Under the pieces are notes generated by a model. That model did no database searches. It was not told the origin of the DNA and worked only from the letters and a program-made list of their open reading frames with translations. From Aculops lycopersici (taxonomy: Eukaryota > Arthropoda > Arachnida > Trombidiformes > Eriophyidae), in the NCBI GenBank assembly GCA_015350385.1, contig WNKI01000004.1, positions 1,300,078 through 1,364,077 on the forward strand: a DNA stretch of 64,000 nt, written 5' to 3'. The number at the start of each line of letters is the position of its first letter. Positions within the stretch are counted from its first letter, which is position 1. Positions 13,901-23,043 of the stretch are shown one piece after another. A program made the position numbers and the translations under genes.

Positions 13901-15306
13901 CAAACAGGAAAGAACTTCGGCGGTGGCGGCAATGATGATGATGATGACGATTAGATGGGACAACCACTTGTTGCTGAGTTCCTAAGTTTTCGACTGAGTG
14001 AGCGGAAAAATTCCGCGCTCTCGTCAAGCTTGTCCATCATTAACCTTTTGTTAACTACGCGAACATTGCGGCTTTCTAGCTTCTCCACCATCTTTAGTGA
14101 GTTTTTAGCTGATTTTTTCGAGGATTTCAACTCACCATTGAAAATCCTTGAACTGAACTTGACTGAATCGAGCGGGAGGAGCAAAAGAGAGAGAGAGAGA
14201 GAGAGCACATTAAATCATCACTTTAACGCTCACCCAGTTGGTCCAAAGCATCAACCATCTGAAGCAGCACATAGCCAGCCGAAGGCTCAAAAGTCGAATG
14301 CTCGACTTCCAGGTAAGCCAACTAATCGGTTGCTAATGGTCAACTGTCTAGTTAGGTCTGGACTGGTCTGGTTTAGTAGTTGAATTGCGCTTATAATGGA
14401 CGCCAAGGATCTCTCACGAGGTAACGAGGAGGAAGTTGAGTTGGAAATTGGAGAGATGGTTTACGATTTTGGAGCCGAAGGGTTGAGGTTTTCTCCAGTT
14501 CCTTTATTAGCTCATCTTAATTCGCTTCTTCTTTTACTTGATATAACTATTATTATTATTATTGTTATCTTCCTACCCAGACATTTGCCATCAAAGTGCC
14601 ATTGATATAAAGTGCGAGATAACAAGATGGGAGTGAGCTGGACATTAATAGAGTCAGAAGGTTTAACTACTGCTACAGCGCTTCTCATAACAATAATAAA
14701 AACTAACTCACCATAATGAACTCGCCACCATCACCACTACTACTACTACCACGACTATATACAATTACTCATCAGGTGTCCTGTGGAATCGGCCACAGCT
14801 CAGTGGACTCCTATGGCAGAAGGAAAAGATCCATCGCGGGACCAACAGGTGCGCCAGAGGATGCCCATGGAAAGCCGCGAGGTGATGATATGACTCTAAG
14901 TAGGGAAATTGTGGTCTTAGATCTCAAGGAAAAGGACCAAACAAGTCGTGGTGGTAACGATGCGGCGCCGCCTGGATCACAAGACGACGCAAATCAAGCT
15001 ACTACCCCAACCGCAAATGGTCAGCAGGCGGCCGCCCAAAGGTCGTCGGTGAAATCCCACAAGCAAAATCATAATCACAACCACCATCAACATAGGAATC
15101 ATCATGATCAACAGTCTAATTTGGACGGAGATTATGCGACCACAAGTGGCGACTCGTTAAATGGCCGCCACTGTCTCTCGAGTCAATCATTGTTTGTTCT
15201 TATTTGCTTTATTGGGCTGTTCTTTGTTTTATACGTTTGCCTGGTGGCCTACTTCTTCTCTCGCCGGGATCCCAAGATAAGTCCCATCAAGTACCAGTAC
15301 CACTAA
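2586..15306 (+). CDS. PAN/apple and zona pellucida (ZP) domain transmembrane protein, trynity/neyo/nyobe-like
   Basis: Proposed join is 2586-4793, 10053-10186, 10310-10715 and 14776-15306, which keeps one frame for 1092 codons plus stop. All donors are GTAAGT and all acceptors end in AG. Exon 1 holds three PAN/apple-type cysteine blocks, including a segment reading RRLRQRDRQPFFAPNKEACQ, then a Ser/Thr/Pro-rich linker and the first part of the ZP domain (CDAHGFCYDVALKC). Exons 2-3 complete the ZP domain, with TPYGIFARSCIAMAKD and EAFRFTESYGVIFQCNVKYC, which are hallmarks of this arthropod subfamily. Exon 4 has a furin-like RRKR site, a low-complexity stretch, a transmembrane helix near FVLICFIGLFFVLYVCLVAY and a short tail. 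Relatives are apical extracellular-matrix proteins that shape cuticle and tracheae. A hydrophobic signal peptide begins at Met101 (ATG 2886, A at -3), so the real start may be 2886, giving 992 residues. I cannot tell which of trynity, neyo or nyobe is the closest relative. Confidence 0.88.
5571..6311. promoter_or_regulatory. Three exact CAACAAGTGG sites
   Basis: Exact decamers lie at 5571-5580 (+), 5837-5846 (-, as CCACTTGTTG) and 6302-6311 (+). Flanks differ except that a pyrimidine usually follows GTGG. Identity as protein-binding sites is inference from repetition. Confidence 0.45.
5983..6012. repeat. (ACTG)n tetranucleotide repeat
   Basis: About seven and a half ACTG units in intron 1 of the ZP gene. 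The 32-base word covering it (5982-6013) recurs as an exact reverse complement at 12732-12763 in intron 3. Confidence 0.9.
8198..8205 (+). promoter_or_regulatory. TATA-like element inside intron 1
   Basis: The word TATAAAAG is a canonical TATA box by sequence. It lies within a cluster of CAACARGT sites and is followed by a GTC repeat. No downstream first exon is identified, so an internal promoter is only possible. Confidence 0.2.
8224..8247. repeat. (GTC)n trinucleotide repeat
   Basis: An uninterrupted GTC run in intron 1, directly after the TATA-like word. Confidence 0.85.
10187..10309 (+). other. Intron 2 of the ZP-protein gene
   Basis: A 123-bp intron with donor GTAAGTA at 10187 and acceptor CAG ending at 10309. 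It is phase 2: the codon AAG is split as AA and G. It sharply contrasts with the 4-5 kb introns on either side. Confidence 0.85.
10905..10980. repeat. GA / GAGAGATA microsatellite
   Basis: A GA run turns into regular 8-10-base units GAGATAGA, repeated about five times. Located 190 bp into intron 3 of the ZP gene. Confidence 0.92.
12164..13973. promoter_or_regulatory. Four exact CAACAAGTGG sites in intron 3
   Basis: Exact decamers at 12164-12173 (+) and, as CCACTTGTTG, at 12622-12631, 13602-13611 and 13964-13973. All four are followed on their own strand by a pyrimidine or T-rich dinucleotide. Spacing is irregular, as expected for an enhancer rather than a tandem array. Confidence 0.45.
12733..12762. 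repeat. (CAGT)n tetranucleotide repeat
   Basis: About seven and a half units. Exact inverted copy of the intron 1 tract at 5983-6012, including its AA and CC ends. Confidence 0.9.
14184..14205. repeat. (GA)n microsatellite
   Basis: Short pure GA run in intron 3 of the ZP gene. Confidence 0.85.
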
Positions 15307-16404
15307 TTTATGATGTAAATTCTTGGTTTAAAACAATCCAAGGTCAAGGATGATAATCTTCAACTCAAGATTATCACTCGGGGCGAACAAATAGGAAACG
15401 ATAAGACTTACAAAGGTGGCATTAGAGAAAGGACAATGATGACATCGAGTGAGGAAAGTCTGATTAGGAATCATTGATTATGTTAATAGATGAATATACA
15501 CAGTTATTATATATAGTTTATTTATATATCTACCAAGTTAATATAACCTGCCACGAAGAAGACAAAGCAAACACCAACACCAACTTAGCAAATCATTACA
15601 CCTGAGCAACGCCAGATAAGATTAGCGCGGGAGATCTTGGCGAATCTTGCAGAAAAGTGTCCAAGTAATTTATTGATCAAGTTAATTTATAAAATGACAC
15701 GCCGACAAAATAGAGGGATAGGCCTAAAATGAATGGGCAGCTTTGGTGGTCTAGGTACTCTATTGCTCAATAGCATCAATCCAAGAAAAGAGAATTATCT
15801 ACTGCCACCTGTTAGCCTAAAGCAGGACCCAGGCGAAATGACAAACAAACCCGACTTAATTTAAAAACACAAACAGAAATACACTTGAAGATCAAAAAGA
15901 CAACTTGAATGGCCATACAAAGAGAATAAAAATAATAGAAAGTAAATTAGATGTAACTTGAAATGGTATCATTAAAATATTGAATTCCAGTTTATAACTT
16001 CATCGTCGTCAAGGCAGATGGCTCAAAGAGTCAGGACTCCTGACTCAGGAGCCCGACAGCTTCAATGATCAAATTCAAGCGCATGGGGCGCCACCTGTAG
16101 TCCACCCTGTGGATTTAGATACTCGAAACATAACGTGTAGTATCTATACTTTTGCATGTAACTGTACTTTTGCCCCCGCTTGTGTTTCTTTTTGTTGACT
16201 TGTTTTCTCGAAAAAGACTTCATTTATCTATCCATCTTGGACCCATTTTGTTGTTTAGATTTTACAAAACTTGCCACCAAATATATTACAGGATCTTGTA
16301 GCTATATCAAACAACAAACCGTGTCTCCAATTAGAGACTGCGAGAGGAAAATCACTGAATCAGCAAACGAGCTGAGAATAGAGCAAGCAAAAGAAGTTGG
16401 AACC
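15307..16404 (+). other. ZP-gene 3' UTR and NDUFS6 upstream region
   Basis: No gene is visible. The first ~620 bases are probably the ZP-gene 3' UTR, ending near an AATAAA at 15925. The rest leads into NDUFS6 and has several possible splice acceptors (after TTTAG near 16258, TACAG near 16291, ATTAG near 16337), so an upstream NDUFS6 exon cannot be excluded. One near-match, CCACCTGTTA, lies near 15806. Confidence 0.5.
15925..15930 (+). terminator. Candidate polyadenylation signal of the ZP gene
   Basis: An AATAAA hexamer about 620 bases after the stop codon in A-rich sequence. It is the first canonical hexamer I see downstream. Confidence 0.45.
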
Positions 16405-16644
16405 ATGTCCTTGGTCAAATCAGGCCTTGAGGCCTTGAGATATATCGGCAATCGCAAGGTTATGAGAAATCCCAATCCCGCTATAGATCTTATCAAAAAA
16501 CAACCAACCATAGTAGTCAAGGACAGAGTAGCACATTGCGATGGGCATAAAATCAAGGCTCTGGGTCATCCTCGTGTTTATATAAATCTGGATCACGGAG
16601 TTCATACATGTGGTTATTGTGGTCAGACATTCAAGCGCGAATGA
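16405..16644 (+). CDS. NDUFS6: NADH dehydrogenase (ubiquinone) Fe-S protein 6, complex I 13 kDa subunit (possibly 5'-partial)
   Basis: A small zinc-binding accessory subunit of mitochondrial complex I, needed for assembly of the N module. The C-terminal half is diagnostic: AHCDG, then ALGHPRVYINLD, then HTCGYCGQTF, giving the Cys-His-Cys-Cys zinc ligands. From ATG 16405 the product is only 79 residues against about 115-125 in relatives, and a mitochondrial presequence is not evident. The frame stays open upstream to about 16180 with no ATG, so an upstream exon spliced into 16260-16400 is likely and this start may be wrong. The gene converges on TOP1 with only 102 bp between stop codons. Confidence 0.8.
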   Translation: MSLVKSGLEALRYIGNRKVMRNPNPAIDLIKKQPTIVVKDRVAHCDGHKIKALGHPRVYINLDHGVHTCGYCGQTFKRE

Positions 16645-16746
16645 GATAATTTGTTACAAGTATCTTTGTGTATGATTTCATTTCTTAAATAAGTGGTATA
16701 TATATTTAAGTGTGTGTATTTGTATGATTATTAATATAGTTGTCAC

Positions 16747-18717
16747 CTAAAATCTATAATCAGGCGTCGCCATATCAATAGCCCATAAGAATTTCTCTCG
16801 TTGTGTCTTATTGTACACTTTTTCAATCGGCACCTCGTACCTCTTGCACCAAGCTACCGTGATTCTGGGATCGAGATAATTCAATTTTGAGGTACCTAGT
16901 GCAATCGTCTTGTTTTCAGACTTGTCCTTGCGTTGAATCTCCAACTTGTGCAGTTGGCCTTCAAGCGTCTGAACCTTCTTCTTCATCTTCTCCTGAGTCG
17001 ACTTGTCACCGGCCTTCTTGGCCGCCTTCATCTCCTTCTTCGCGTCCTTCAAAGCTTTTTCCTTGTCGTCGATCTTGGTCTCCAGATTTTCCATTTGCTT
17101 GTCGTGTGTCTTAGGTGGTGCCCTTTGATGGTTACATAAGATGGCTACAGCTCTGTTGGCCCGATTGTAAGCCAACATCTTCTCTTCAAGTGTCATCTTG
17201 TGTTCAGTTCGCTTATCCAATTCATCTTGCAATGTTTTCGAAGCGTTGTAGGTACGGAACACTTTAGCTGTCAATCCTTCCATACATTCTGTTAAATAAG
17301 TGTTAACTTTTCCTGTATCAAGTCTATCGAAAAGACTATCATCGGGGTTCTTGCCTTCCATAAATAAGATCAAATTCTTGTAGACTTTCTTCTCTACTGG
17401 TACTTTGTTTTGATACCTAATTGAATCTTTACCTAGGAAATCAAATTCGACCATGTATCTATTCTTCCTAGTTGGTGATAATGTTGGATCTTGGCCCGGT
17501 TCTGATTTAACTTTTGATTGGCCATTGATACTGTTGTTGTTGTCTGATATCGATTGTTGAGATGAGTTCAAATCCGATTCTTCAATAGGCTCAACGCTCA
17601 ATTTTATATGTTCCACTCTAAGCGAGCAGCAACCAACTGTATCAGCTTCATCTTCTCCCTTTTCATTACCAGCACGAAGTGCTAATCTATCAATGAAATA
17701 GATAGCAACGGCTCGCTGTCTTACAAACATTTGATGATCCGAAAAGTCAGCTGTATAATTCTTTCTGATCTCATCTACATGCTTCCTCAGCTTTCGTGCC
17801 TTCTCGTATTTCTGGAAGTCATTCATAGACTTGGCTTTAGAACTTGGATTCAACATGACATACTTGACGTTGCCTTGAATATTTTCAGTCCAAGAGGCCA
17901 ACCATGAGACAGTGTTATCATGACGTACCTCTTTCCACTTGCCCTTGGCCGGCTTTGGAACTTCGGCCTTTTTGCCAATATTGATGATTATATCTTCAGC
18001 TCTGATTCGCTTCTTCAACTTACCACGCTTTGGGTGCTCGCCACGACCACGAAACAAGCCAGGTGGTTCAACACGGAAATTTGCAATCTTTTGTACATGA
18101 CCATCGACAGTGCAAAAGCCGTACTCATTTGCAATGGCATCTTGTTCGGCTTTTAGAGCTTGTTTCTGCTCCTTGCTCATTGCCTTCCGCTTCTCTGTTT
18201 CATCCTTGTAATACTCTGCAATTTTTCTGAAGTCACATTTCTTTAAGTCAGTAATGATAGCCTTCTCTTGTGGTGTCATCTCCTTGCGCCAATCCTTGAA
18301 GAAGTTATCATTGAATGTAGGCTGAGATGTATACTCGTGTTCGAGCATTCTAGCATAGAACCCAGCAACCTCCTCAGCTGCCTCTTGTAGTTCCATCGGT
18401 TTGCCATCATAGAAAAATTTGACATGCTTTGGTAGTCTCTCATATTCAGGTGCCAACATAGGACCCTTGTGCTCTAGAGTTCTCCACTTGGTTCCCTCCT
18501 CCAAAGCCTCCTCTTCCCACCATTTCCAAATATGCTCTTGTGGTTCCTCTTGCTTGACACGCTTCTTCTTTGGCGAGTCGCCGGAATCGCTAGCGCGCTT
18601 CTTGCCACTACCACTTTTCGATTCAATCTTGACTTTAGACTTGGAAGATTTGTCTTTGGATTTATCTTTCTTCTTGTCCTTCTTCTTGTCTTTGTCTTTC
18701 TTGTCTTTCTTCGACAT
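16747..18717 (-). CDS. TOP1: DNA topoisomerase I, eukaryotic nuclear type IB
   Basis: Relaxes supercoils by nicking one strand through a 3'-phosphotyrosine. The 656-residue single-exon frame has a Lys/Asp-rich N-terminal tail, the core domain, a coiled-coil linker (about residues 520-600) and the C-terminal domain. Catalytic residues matching the human pentad are present: Arg in LALRAGNEK, Lys in FLGKDSIRY, Arg in VFRTYNAS, His in CNHQRAP, and the active-site Tyr at residue 614 in SKLNYLDPRI. It is about 110 residues shorter than human TOP1, mainly in the N-tail. Odd: some 38 extra residues, rich in Ser, Asn and Gln, lie at about 372-416 between HIKL and YMVEFDFLGKDS. Three sites fit the SUMO consensus (VKIE, VKQE, VKSE). 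It shares a 901-bp divergent promoter region with RTF2. Confidence 0.97.
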   Translation of the reverse strand: MSKKDKKDKDKKKDKKKDKSKDKSSKSKVKIESKSGSGKKRASDSGDSPKKKRVKQEEPQEHIWKWWEEEALEEGTKWRTLEHKGPMLAPEYERLPKHVKFFYDGKPMELQEAAEEVAGFYARMLEHEYTSQPTFNDNFFKDWRKEMTPQEKAIITDLKKCDFRKIAEYYKDETEKRKAMSKEQKQALKAEQDAIANEYGFCTVDGHVQKIANFRVEPPGLFRGRGEHPKRGKLKKRIRAEDIIINIGKKAEVPKPAKGKWKEVRHDNTVSWLASWTENIQGNVKYVMLNPSSKAKSMNDFQKYEKARKLRKHVDEIRKNYTADFSDHQMFVRQRAVAIYFIDRLALRAGNEKGEDEADTVGCCSLRVEHIKLSVEPIEESDLNSSQQSISDNNNSINGQSKVKSEPGQDPTLSPTRKNRYMVEFDFLGKDSIRYQNKVPVEKKVYKNLILFMEGKNPDDSLFDRLDTGKVNTYLTECMEGLTAKVFRTYNASKTLQDELDKRTEHKMTLEEKMLAYNRANRAVAILCNHQRAPPKTHDKQMENLETKIDDKEKALKDAKKEMKAAKKAGDKSTQEKMKKKVQTLEGQLHKLEIQRKDKSENKTIALGTSKLNYLDPRITVAWCKRYEVPIEKVYNKTQREKFLWAIDMATPDYRF

Positions 18718-19618
18718 TTTTGTTATTTGTTATTCCTATGGGTATATAATTTGTTATTTTTAGATTGATTTCTAATTTAATGGATGGTGTCTTCGCTGAT
18801 GGTGTTTTGGTGCGGTCGTGCAAGTAAAGTTTTGATGATTATGATAAATTATGATCAACAATGAGATGGAATAGTCCAATAGATTTGACCCTATTAGTTG
18901 AATAAATAAAATTATTAGATTATGTCAGTGTGACACTGTTGTCGTAGTTAATTTGTCTCAATATAATAGGCGGAGGGACGAGACGAGTCCACGTCGGAGG
19001 TTTATTGGAAATGAGCAAGAGTTGAGTTTTGTCTTGTCTTCTTGTCTCGGTCTCGAAGTCTCGTGAAGAGGGAGAGAGAACCAAAATACAACAGCTGAGT
19101 TGAGAAATTACGTTAAGTTTAACCGTATAAACTCTGGCGCCAAATTCGAATGCAAGCCTTAGCACAGACATAACGGCGTTTTTTGCCAATGCGTTTCTCG
19201 CTTTCAATGCGTTTACATGTAAGTTCGCACACAGTGCTGAGACAGCATTGAAGTTTCCATTGCTTAGAAAGTCGGTCGGAGGTCTGTTACTGTTTCTGCA
19301 CTTTGCTCCAGCGATTTGTAAAGAAAGACGGTCAACTTGTATGGACGAAGCCGAGTGAATGGCGACCAATGAGACACTGTGCTATCAGAGATTGGTTGCT
19401 CTGAGACACTATATTGATATTGAACGCAGTGTCCGATAACTGCTTCTAAGCATTTGCATTCCTCACTCTAGGTGGAGCTAACACGAGTTTGCCACTTGAC
19501 ATGTCAACCAGCCAAGTTGTTTTCATCGAGCTTCGGGGTACTTTTTTGCTCCATTTTGTAATTTTTAACGCAATTTTTATAGAATCATTAGACAAGAACT
19601 CAGACCAATGCTGCAATC
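18718..19618. promoter_or_regulatory. Divergent promoter region between TOP1 and RTF2
   Basis: The 901 bp between two head-to-head start codons contains no convincing gene; a 149-codon minus-strand frame (18920-19369) has no recognisable features. Both flanking products act in DNA replication and topology, so a shared promoter is plausible by inference. No TATA box stands out, as is common for housekeeping promoters, and the region lacks CAACARGT sites. Confidence 0.5.
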
Positions 19619-20323
19619 ATGGGCTGTGACGGTGGTACAATTCCGAAGCGAAACGAGATTGTTAAGAGCAAACAAAGCGTACAAAATCGGGACAAGAACG
19701 CAGATCGATCCGCCAAGTACCAGTTTTGTGCTCTATCAGGTTTGAAGTTAAAGAAGCCCATTGTATCTTGTCAGCTTGGAAGACTTTACAATAAAGATGC
19801 AATAATTGAATACTTGTTGGATCGTTCTATTCAGAAGCATCCATCTACCTCAGCTGCATCTACTTCAGCACAACAATCGCAACCGAAATCGAATGCATCT
19901 CATATTAGATCCTTAAAAGATGTCAAAACGCTTAACCTAAAAGATAGTGATAATTTCGACAAGACCAAACAGGCCTCTAGTAGCACAGAGCAAATCAAGG
20001 CTCAGTTTACCTGCCCAATCAGTGGGCTAGATTTCAATGGGAAGTATAAATTCTACTTTCTCTTTAGCTGCGGATGTGTCTTCTCTGAAAGAGCACTGAA
20101 GGAACTGTCCAATGACAAACAATGTATATTGTGCTCCAAATCCTATGACCCTGATTATGATCTTATACTTATCAACGGCGATGAAGAGGAAGTCGAGAAG
20201 CTTAAGGAATTACTTTTGGCAAGAAAGCGTCAGCATCGAAGTTCCAAGATCAAGTCCCATGAGTCGAACCGTCAATCAGTGTCAAAAAAGTTGAAGATTG
20301 AGACTTCGACGGCTGTTAAGTGA
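19619..20323 (+). CDS. RTF2: Replication termination factor 2 homologue
   Basis: The N-terminus MGCDGGTIPKRNEIV is the RTF2 signature. It is followed by two degenerate RING/U-box-like halves: CALSGLKLKKPIVSCQLGRL with YNKDAIIEYLL at about residues 37-67, and TCPISGLDFNGKY with CGCVFSERAL and CILCSKSY at about 137-180. Family members act at stalled replication forks; yeast Rtf2 supports fork pausing and the human protein is removed from stalled forks by the proteasome. The 234-residue frame is one exon with a basic C-tail (KKLKIE). A Ser/Ala/Gln-rich spacer separates the two halves. It converges on the NRF-6-like gene with 71 bp between stop codons. Confidence 0.95.
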   Translation: MGCDGGTIPKRNEIVKSKQSVQNRDKNADRSAKYQFCALSGLKLKKPIVSCQLGRLYNKDAIIEYLLDRSIQKHPSTSAASTSAQQSQPKSNASHIRSLKDVKTLNLKDSDNFDKTKQASSSTEQIKAQFTCPISGLDFNGKYKFYFLFSCGCVFSERALKELSNDKQCILCSKSYDPDYDLILINGDEEEVEKLKELLLARKRQHRSSKIKSHESNRQSVSKKLKIETSTAVK

Positions 20324-20394
20324 TTTTATCACCATCACTCATAACAATTGTGTTATTTGTTACATATTACAATGAGAAAGCACAATTGCTAAGA

Positions 20395-23043
20395 TTAAGT
20401 TCCATTATTAGATTCCATCTTATTGTTGCTGTCATGGTCTTCGAGATCCCTAATATATGAGGAACCAGCTATTGGTAACTGTCTGTTGTTTGGCCTAACT
20501 TTTTGCACTACAAATCTCTGAAACTTCATCCATGGACCTTCGTATGAGATGCAAAGAAACACCCCGAATAGCGAGGACAGAGCAATGTTTCCAATCATAA
20601 TATAGAGAAACTGTAAGATGGACACCTCCAAGAGTGTGTTTTGCAATCCAAAATAGGACCTAATAATAAGCATATGCGAAAGGTATACTATGAACGAGGC
20701 CTTGCTCATCATGACGAATAGTTTTATCGAGAGCAACCTGTTCAATCTCGGAGCGCATCCATAATGGAGGGCTACGATGATCCAACCAAAACCGAGAGAC
20801 CAAACTAGTGTGCATATCACATTGTATGATGTGGAAAAAATTTGGTTCTGATTCAAGCTTGCATATCCAGACATCCAAATGTAGGAGCTAATGTTGACAA
20901 GTATCATTGAGCTTATGGACAGGATCCAGCCAACTCTTTTCCATCTTCTCACTTGTTGGCGCCATTTGTTGTTTGCCATCACATAGCCAAGCCAGAGACC
21001 CAAGTAGAAGGGGAACGCATGTGGATAAGGTGACCAGAAGAAGTTGACTACATACTCTGTCCAAACTTCAGCGATTTGAGGCACTACACCTAGATTGTTT
21101 GGTGGATATTTTCCGTAGAAATGCATATAAGCTGTGATACAAATGCAACCGAAAACCAGTGCTATAGTACATAGGAGCGCTTCGGATTGTTTCTTATTGA
21201 GTATCATCCAGAGTAAAACAAGGCCAATGATATAATAGAACATGTCCACTGAAATCCACCAACCAACGAGATTGCAAATTTCATCCTCTCTATAAAAAGC
21301 TTGCAAGTGCAACAAGTTGACCCACCAATTCTTCTCACAATACTTGGCCGCGTAATGGGTCATGTCAAACCAGAAAGGTCCATGTGCAGCAAGCGGAAGT
21401 GCAATATACATCAATGAAACGAGGAAAACTTGAGGTGTTAGCCGGAGATAGCGGCCAATCAAGCTGGCGATAAAGCTAAAATTAATTGAGGTTCCCTTGT
21501 TTGAGTACCAAGTCGTATAGGATGCCAGTAGTCCACTCATGAGGAAGAAGTTATCCACTACATAGTTTGCATTATAAATGGGATGCGCAATTGGATTTTG
21601 AAGTCCTCGAACATTCTCAAATATTCTAGTAAAACCAGACCATTGGTTATATTGCAAAGTGTGAACAATGATAATCCAACACATAGTCGCCACCCTAAAG
21701 CCATGCAAACACTTGATTTCGTTTCGCTTCATTGACGTATCGATAAACTCTTCGCCATTGGTTATCATGGACAAGTAATAGAAAGCCACTCTCTTGATGC
21801 CGCTATACTCAATGGGCCTCACAACTTGATGGTTGACCTTCTTTTTGTGACTATTTTGCTCTATGTTAATCTGAATTGTCTTGGAATCTGGAACCACTTG
21901 ATGATGACTAGCCATTTCATTATGTACTCCACCGGTGGTTGTTGTGTTTAATATAAAGCTTTCAAAGAAGTGCCATAGTGTTGAGAGCAATACGAGACTG
22001 TAGAAGGAACCGATCAAAACTAAAGCAACGATTTGCTTCAAGTCCATGGGCTTTCCAATCAGCACAAGAGAGGGTCTATTATCAATCTCATCAACTTGAA
22101 CCATGTCGTCATCCACCTGTGAATATGAGTAGCTAGAATTTCTCGCAACATTAGCTCGAGTGAAGCATCTTACCGGTCCAGCCATCAGGTACAAACGAGA
22201 GGCAATTAGTGCAGCCACCTGTTGCAAATCGTAGTGCGAGCAATCGTGCGGCACACAAACTCCAGTTTGCAGATGAACATAGTGAAAGTATTGAGCGAAA
22301 TTTGCAAAGTCGAAAAATATGTCTTCACTTTCTCCATCCGCAGAGTTGGAATTTGTATGATTATTCTCACTTTTTGTCCACAAATTGACTAATCTCTTGT
22401 CCTCCCTTTCAAATATCCTATGGTAAGGATATCGTGATGGTACTGTGGGCCTAAAAGATAGGAGACAATAACTCAGATATTGGTTGGCCACTCTTTGATT
22501 CACGGTAAGTCTGGCATCAACACAGCCTCTATACGAGCCAATATCCGAGAATTGACCGTCAAACAGACCAACAGGTGGAAAATTTCCCGTTGAGCTAACC
22601 ATTTGGATTGCTCTTGAGTTGAGTTTTTTGATTGATTCCATTGAACTAGAGACAGACTCGCGGCATTTTGAGGTTACGTTTGCCTCTTCGAGGAATGTGT
22701 CAATTTTTGGCGCGTAAAATTGGACTTGATTTTGAGCAAACTCCATGACGCGCTTGTGCATCAGCTGCCAAGCTTCAATTGATTCATTCAACTTGATGTC
22801 TTGGTAATCATGATAATCCGATGAGGCTCTCATATTTGGCCCAACTCTTTTGATAACATCCGCCAATTTATCACTAATTTTTTCCGCTTCCAAATGCTCT
22901 CCTGAACCATAGAGCCACAAAGTTGAGGGTCTCAACCTCTCTAAACCCTGGGCTTCCGGTTCAGCTAATGCCTCCGATGGCCCGCAGGCCATCGTGAGCT
23001 TCAGCAGTGTAACCACTAAGAAAATAAGTAATCTCTTGAGCAT
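20395..23043 (-). CDS. Nose-resistant-to-fluoxetine (NRF-6)-like membrane acyltransferase
   Basis: A two-part protein typical of the arthropod/nematode NRF-6 family. It has a signal peptide (MLKRLLIFLVVTLLKLTMA), an extracellular NRF domain with conserved cysteines (RGCVDARL, GVCVPHDCSHYDL) in the first third, then an acyltransferase-3 domain with about ten membrane helices. The acyltransferase hallmark LHGFRVATMCWIIIVHT lies near residues 440-465. I start at ATG 23043 (882 residues) because the open frame further 5' has no ATG and the signal peptide begins here. Known members include C. elegans nrf-6 and Drosophila drop-dead, with roles in lipid or small-molecule handling in epithelia. The substrate is unknown. 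No intron. Confidence 0.93.
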   Translation of the reverse strand: MLKRLLIFLVVTLLKLTMACGPSEALAEPEAQGLERLRPSTLWLYGSGEHLEAEKISDKLADVIKRVGPNMRASSDYHDYQDIKLNESIEAWQLMHKRVMEFAQNQVQFYAPKIDTFLEEANVTSKCRESVSSSMESIKKLNSRAIQMVSSTGNFPPVGLFDGQFSDIGSYRGCVDARLTVNQRVANQYLSYCLLSFRPTVPSRYPYHRIFEREDKRLVNLWTKSENNHTNSNSADGESEDIFFDFANFAQYFHYVHLQTGVCVPHDCSHYDLQQVAALIASRLYLMAGPVRCFTRANVARNSSYSYSQVDDDMVQVDEIDNRPSLVLIGKPMDLKQIVALVLIGSFYSLVLLSTLWHFFESFILNTTTTGGVHNEMASHHQVVPDSKTIQINIEQNSHKKKVNHQVVRPIEYSGIKRVAFYYLSMITNGEEFIDTSMKRNEIKCLHGFRVATMCWIIIVHTLQYNQWSGFTRIFENVRGLQNPIAHPIYNANYVVDNFFLMSGLLASYTTWYSNKGTSINFSFIASLIGRYLRLTPQVFLVSLMYIALPLAAHGPFWFDMTHYAAKYCEKNWWVNLLHLQAFYREDEICNLVGWWISVDMFYYIIGLVLLWMILNKKQSEALLCTIALVFGCICITAYMHFYGKYPPNNLGVVPQIAEVWTEYVVNFFWSPYPHAFPFYLGLWLGYVMANNKWRQQVRRWKRVGWILSISSMILVNISSYIWMSGYASLNQNQIFSTSYNVICTLVWSLGFGWIIVALHYGCAPRLNRLLSIKLFVMMSKASFIVYLSHMLIIRSYFGLQNTLLEVSILQFLYIMIGNIALSSLFGVFLCISYEGPWMKFQRFVVQKVRPNNRQLPIAGSSYIRDLEDHDSNNKMESNNGT

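Larger units (their letters stand above)
10716..14775 (+). other. Intron 3 of the ZP-protein gene
   Basis: Donor GTAAGTAG at 10716, acceptor TCATCAG ending at 14775, phase 0. No protein gene is supported. It contains the GAGAGATA array (10905-10980), a CAGT tetranucleotide tract (12733-12762), a GA run (14184-14205) and CAACARGT sites at 11132, 11335, 12164, 12622, 13602 and 13964. Confidence 0.8.

Noticed and set aside
18920..19369. 149-codon minus-strand open frame between TOP1 and RTF2
   Set aside because: No recognisable domain, atypical composition, and it fills the divergent promoter region; likely chance.
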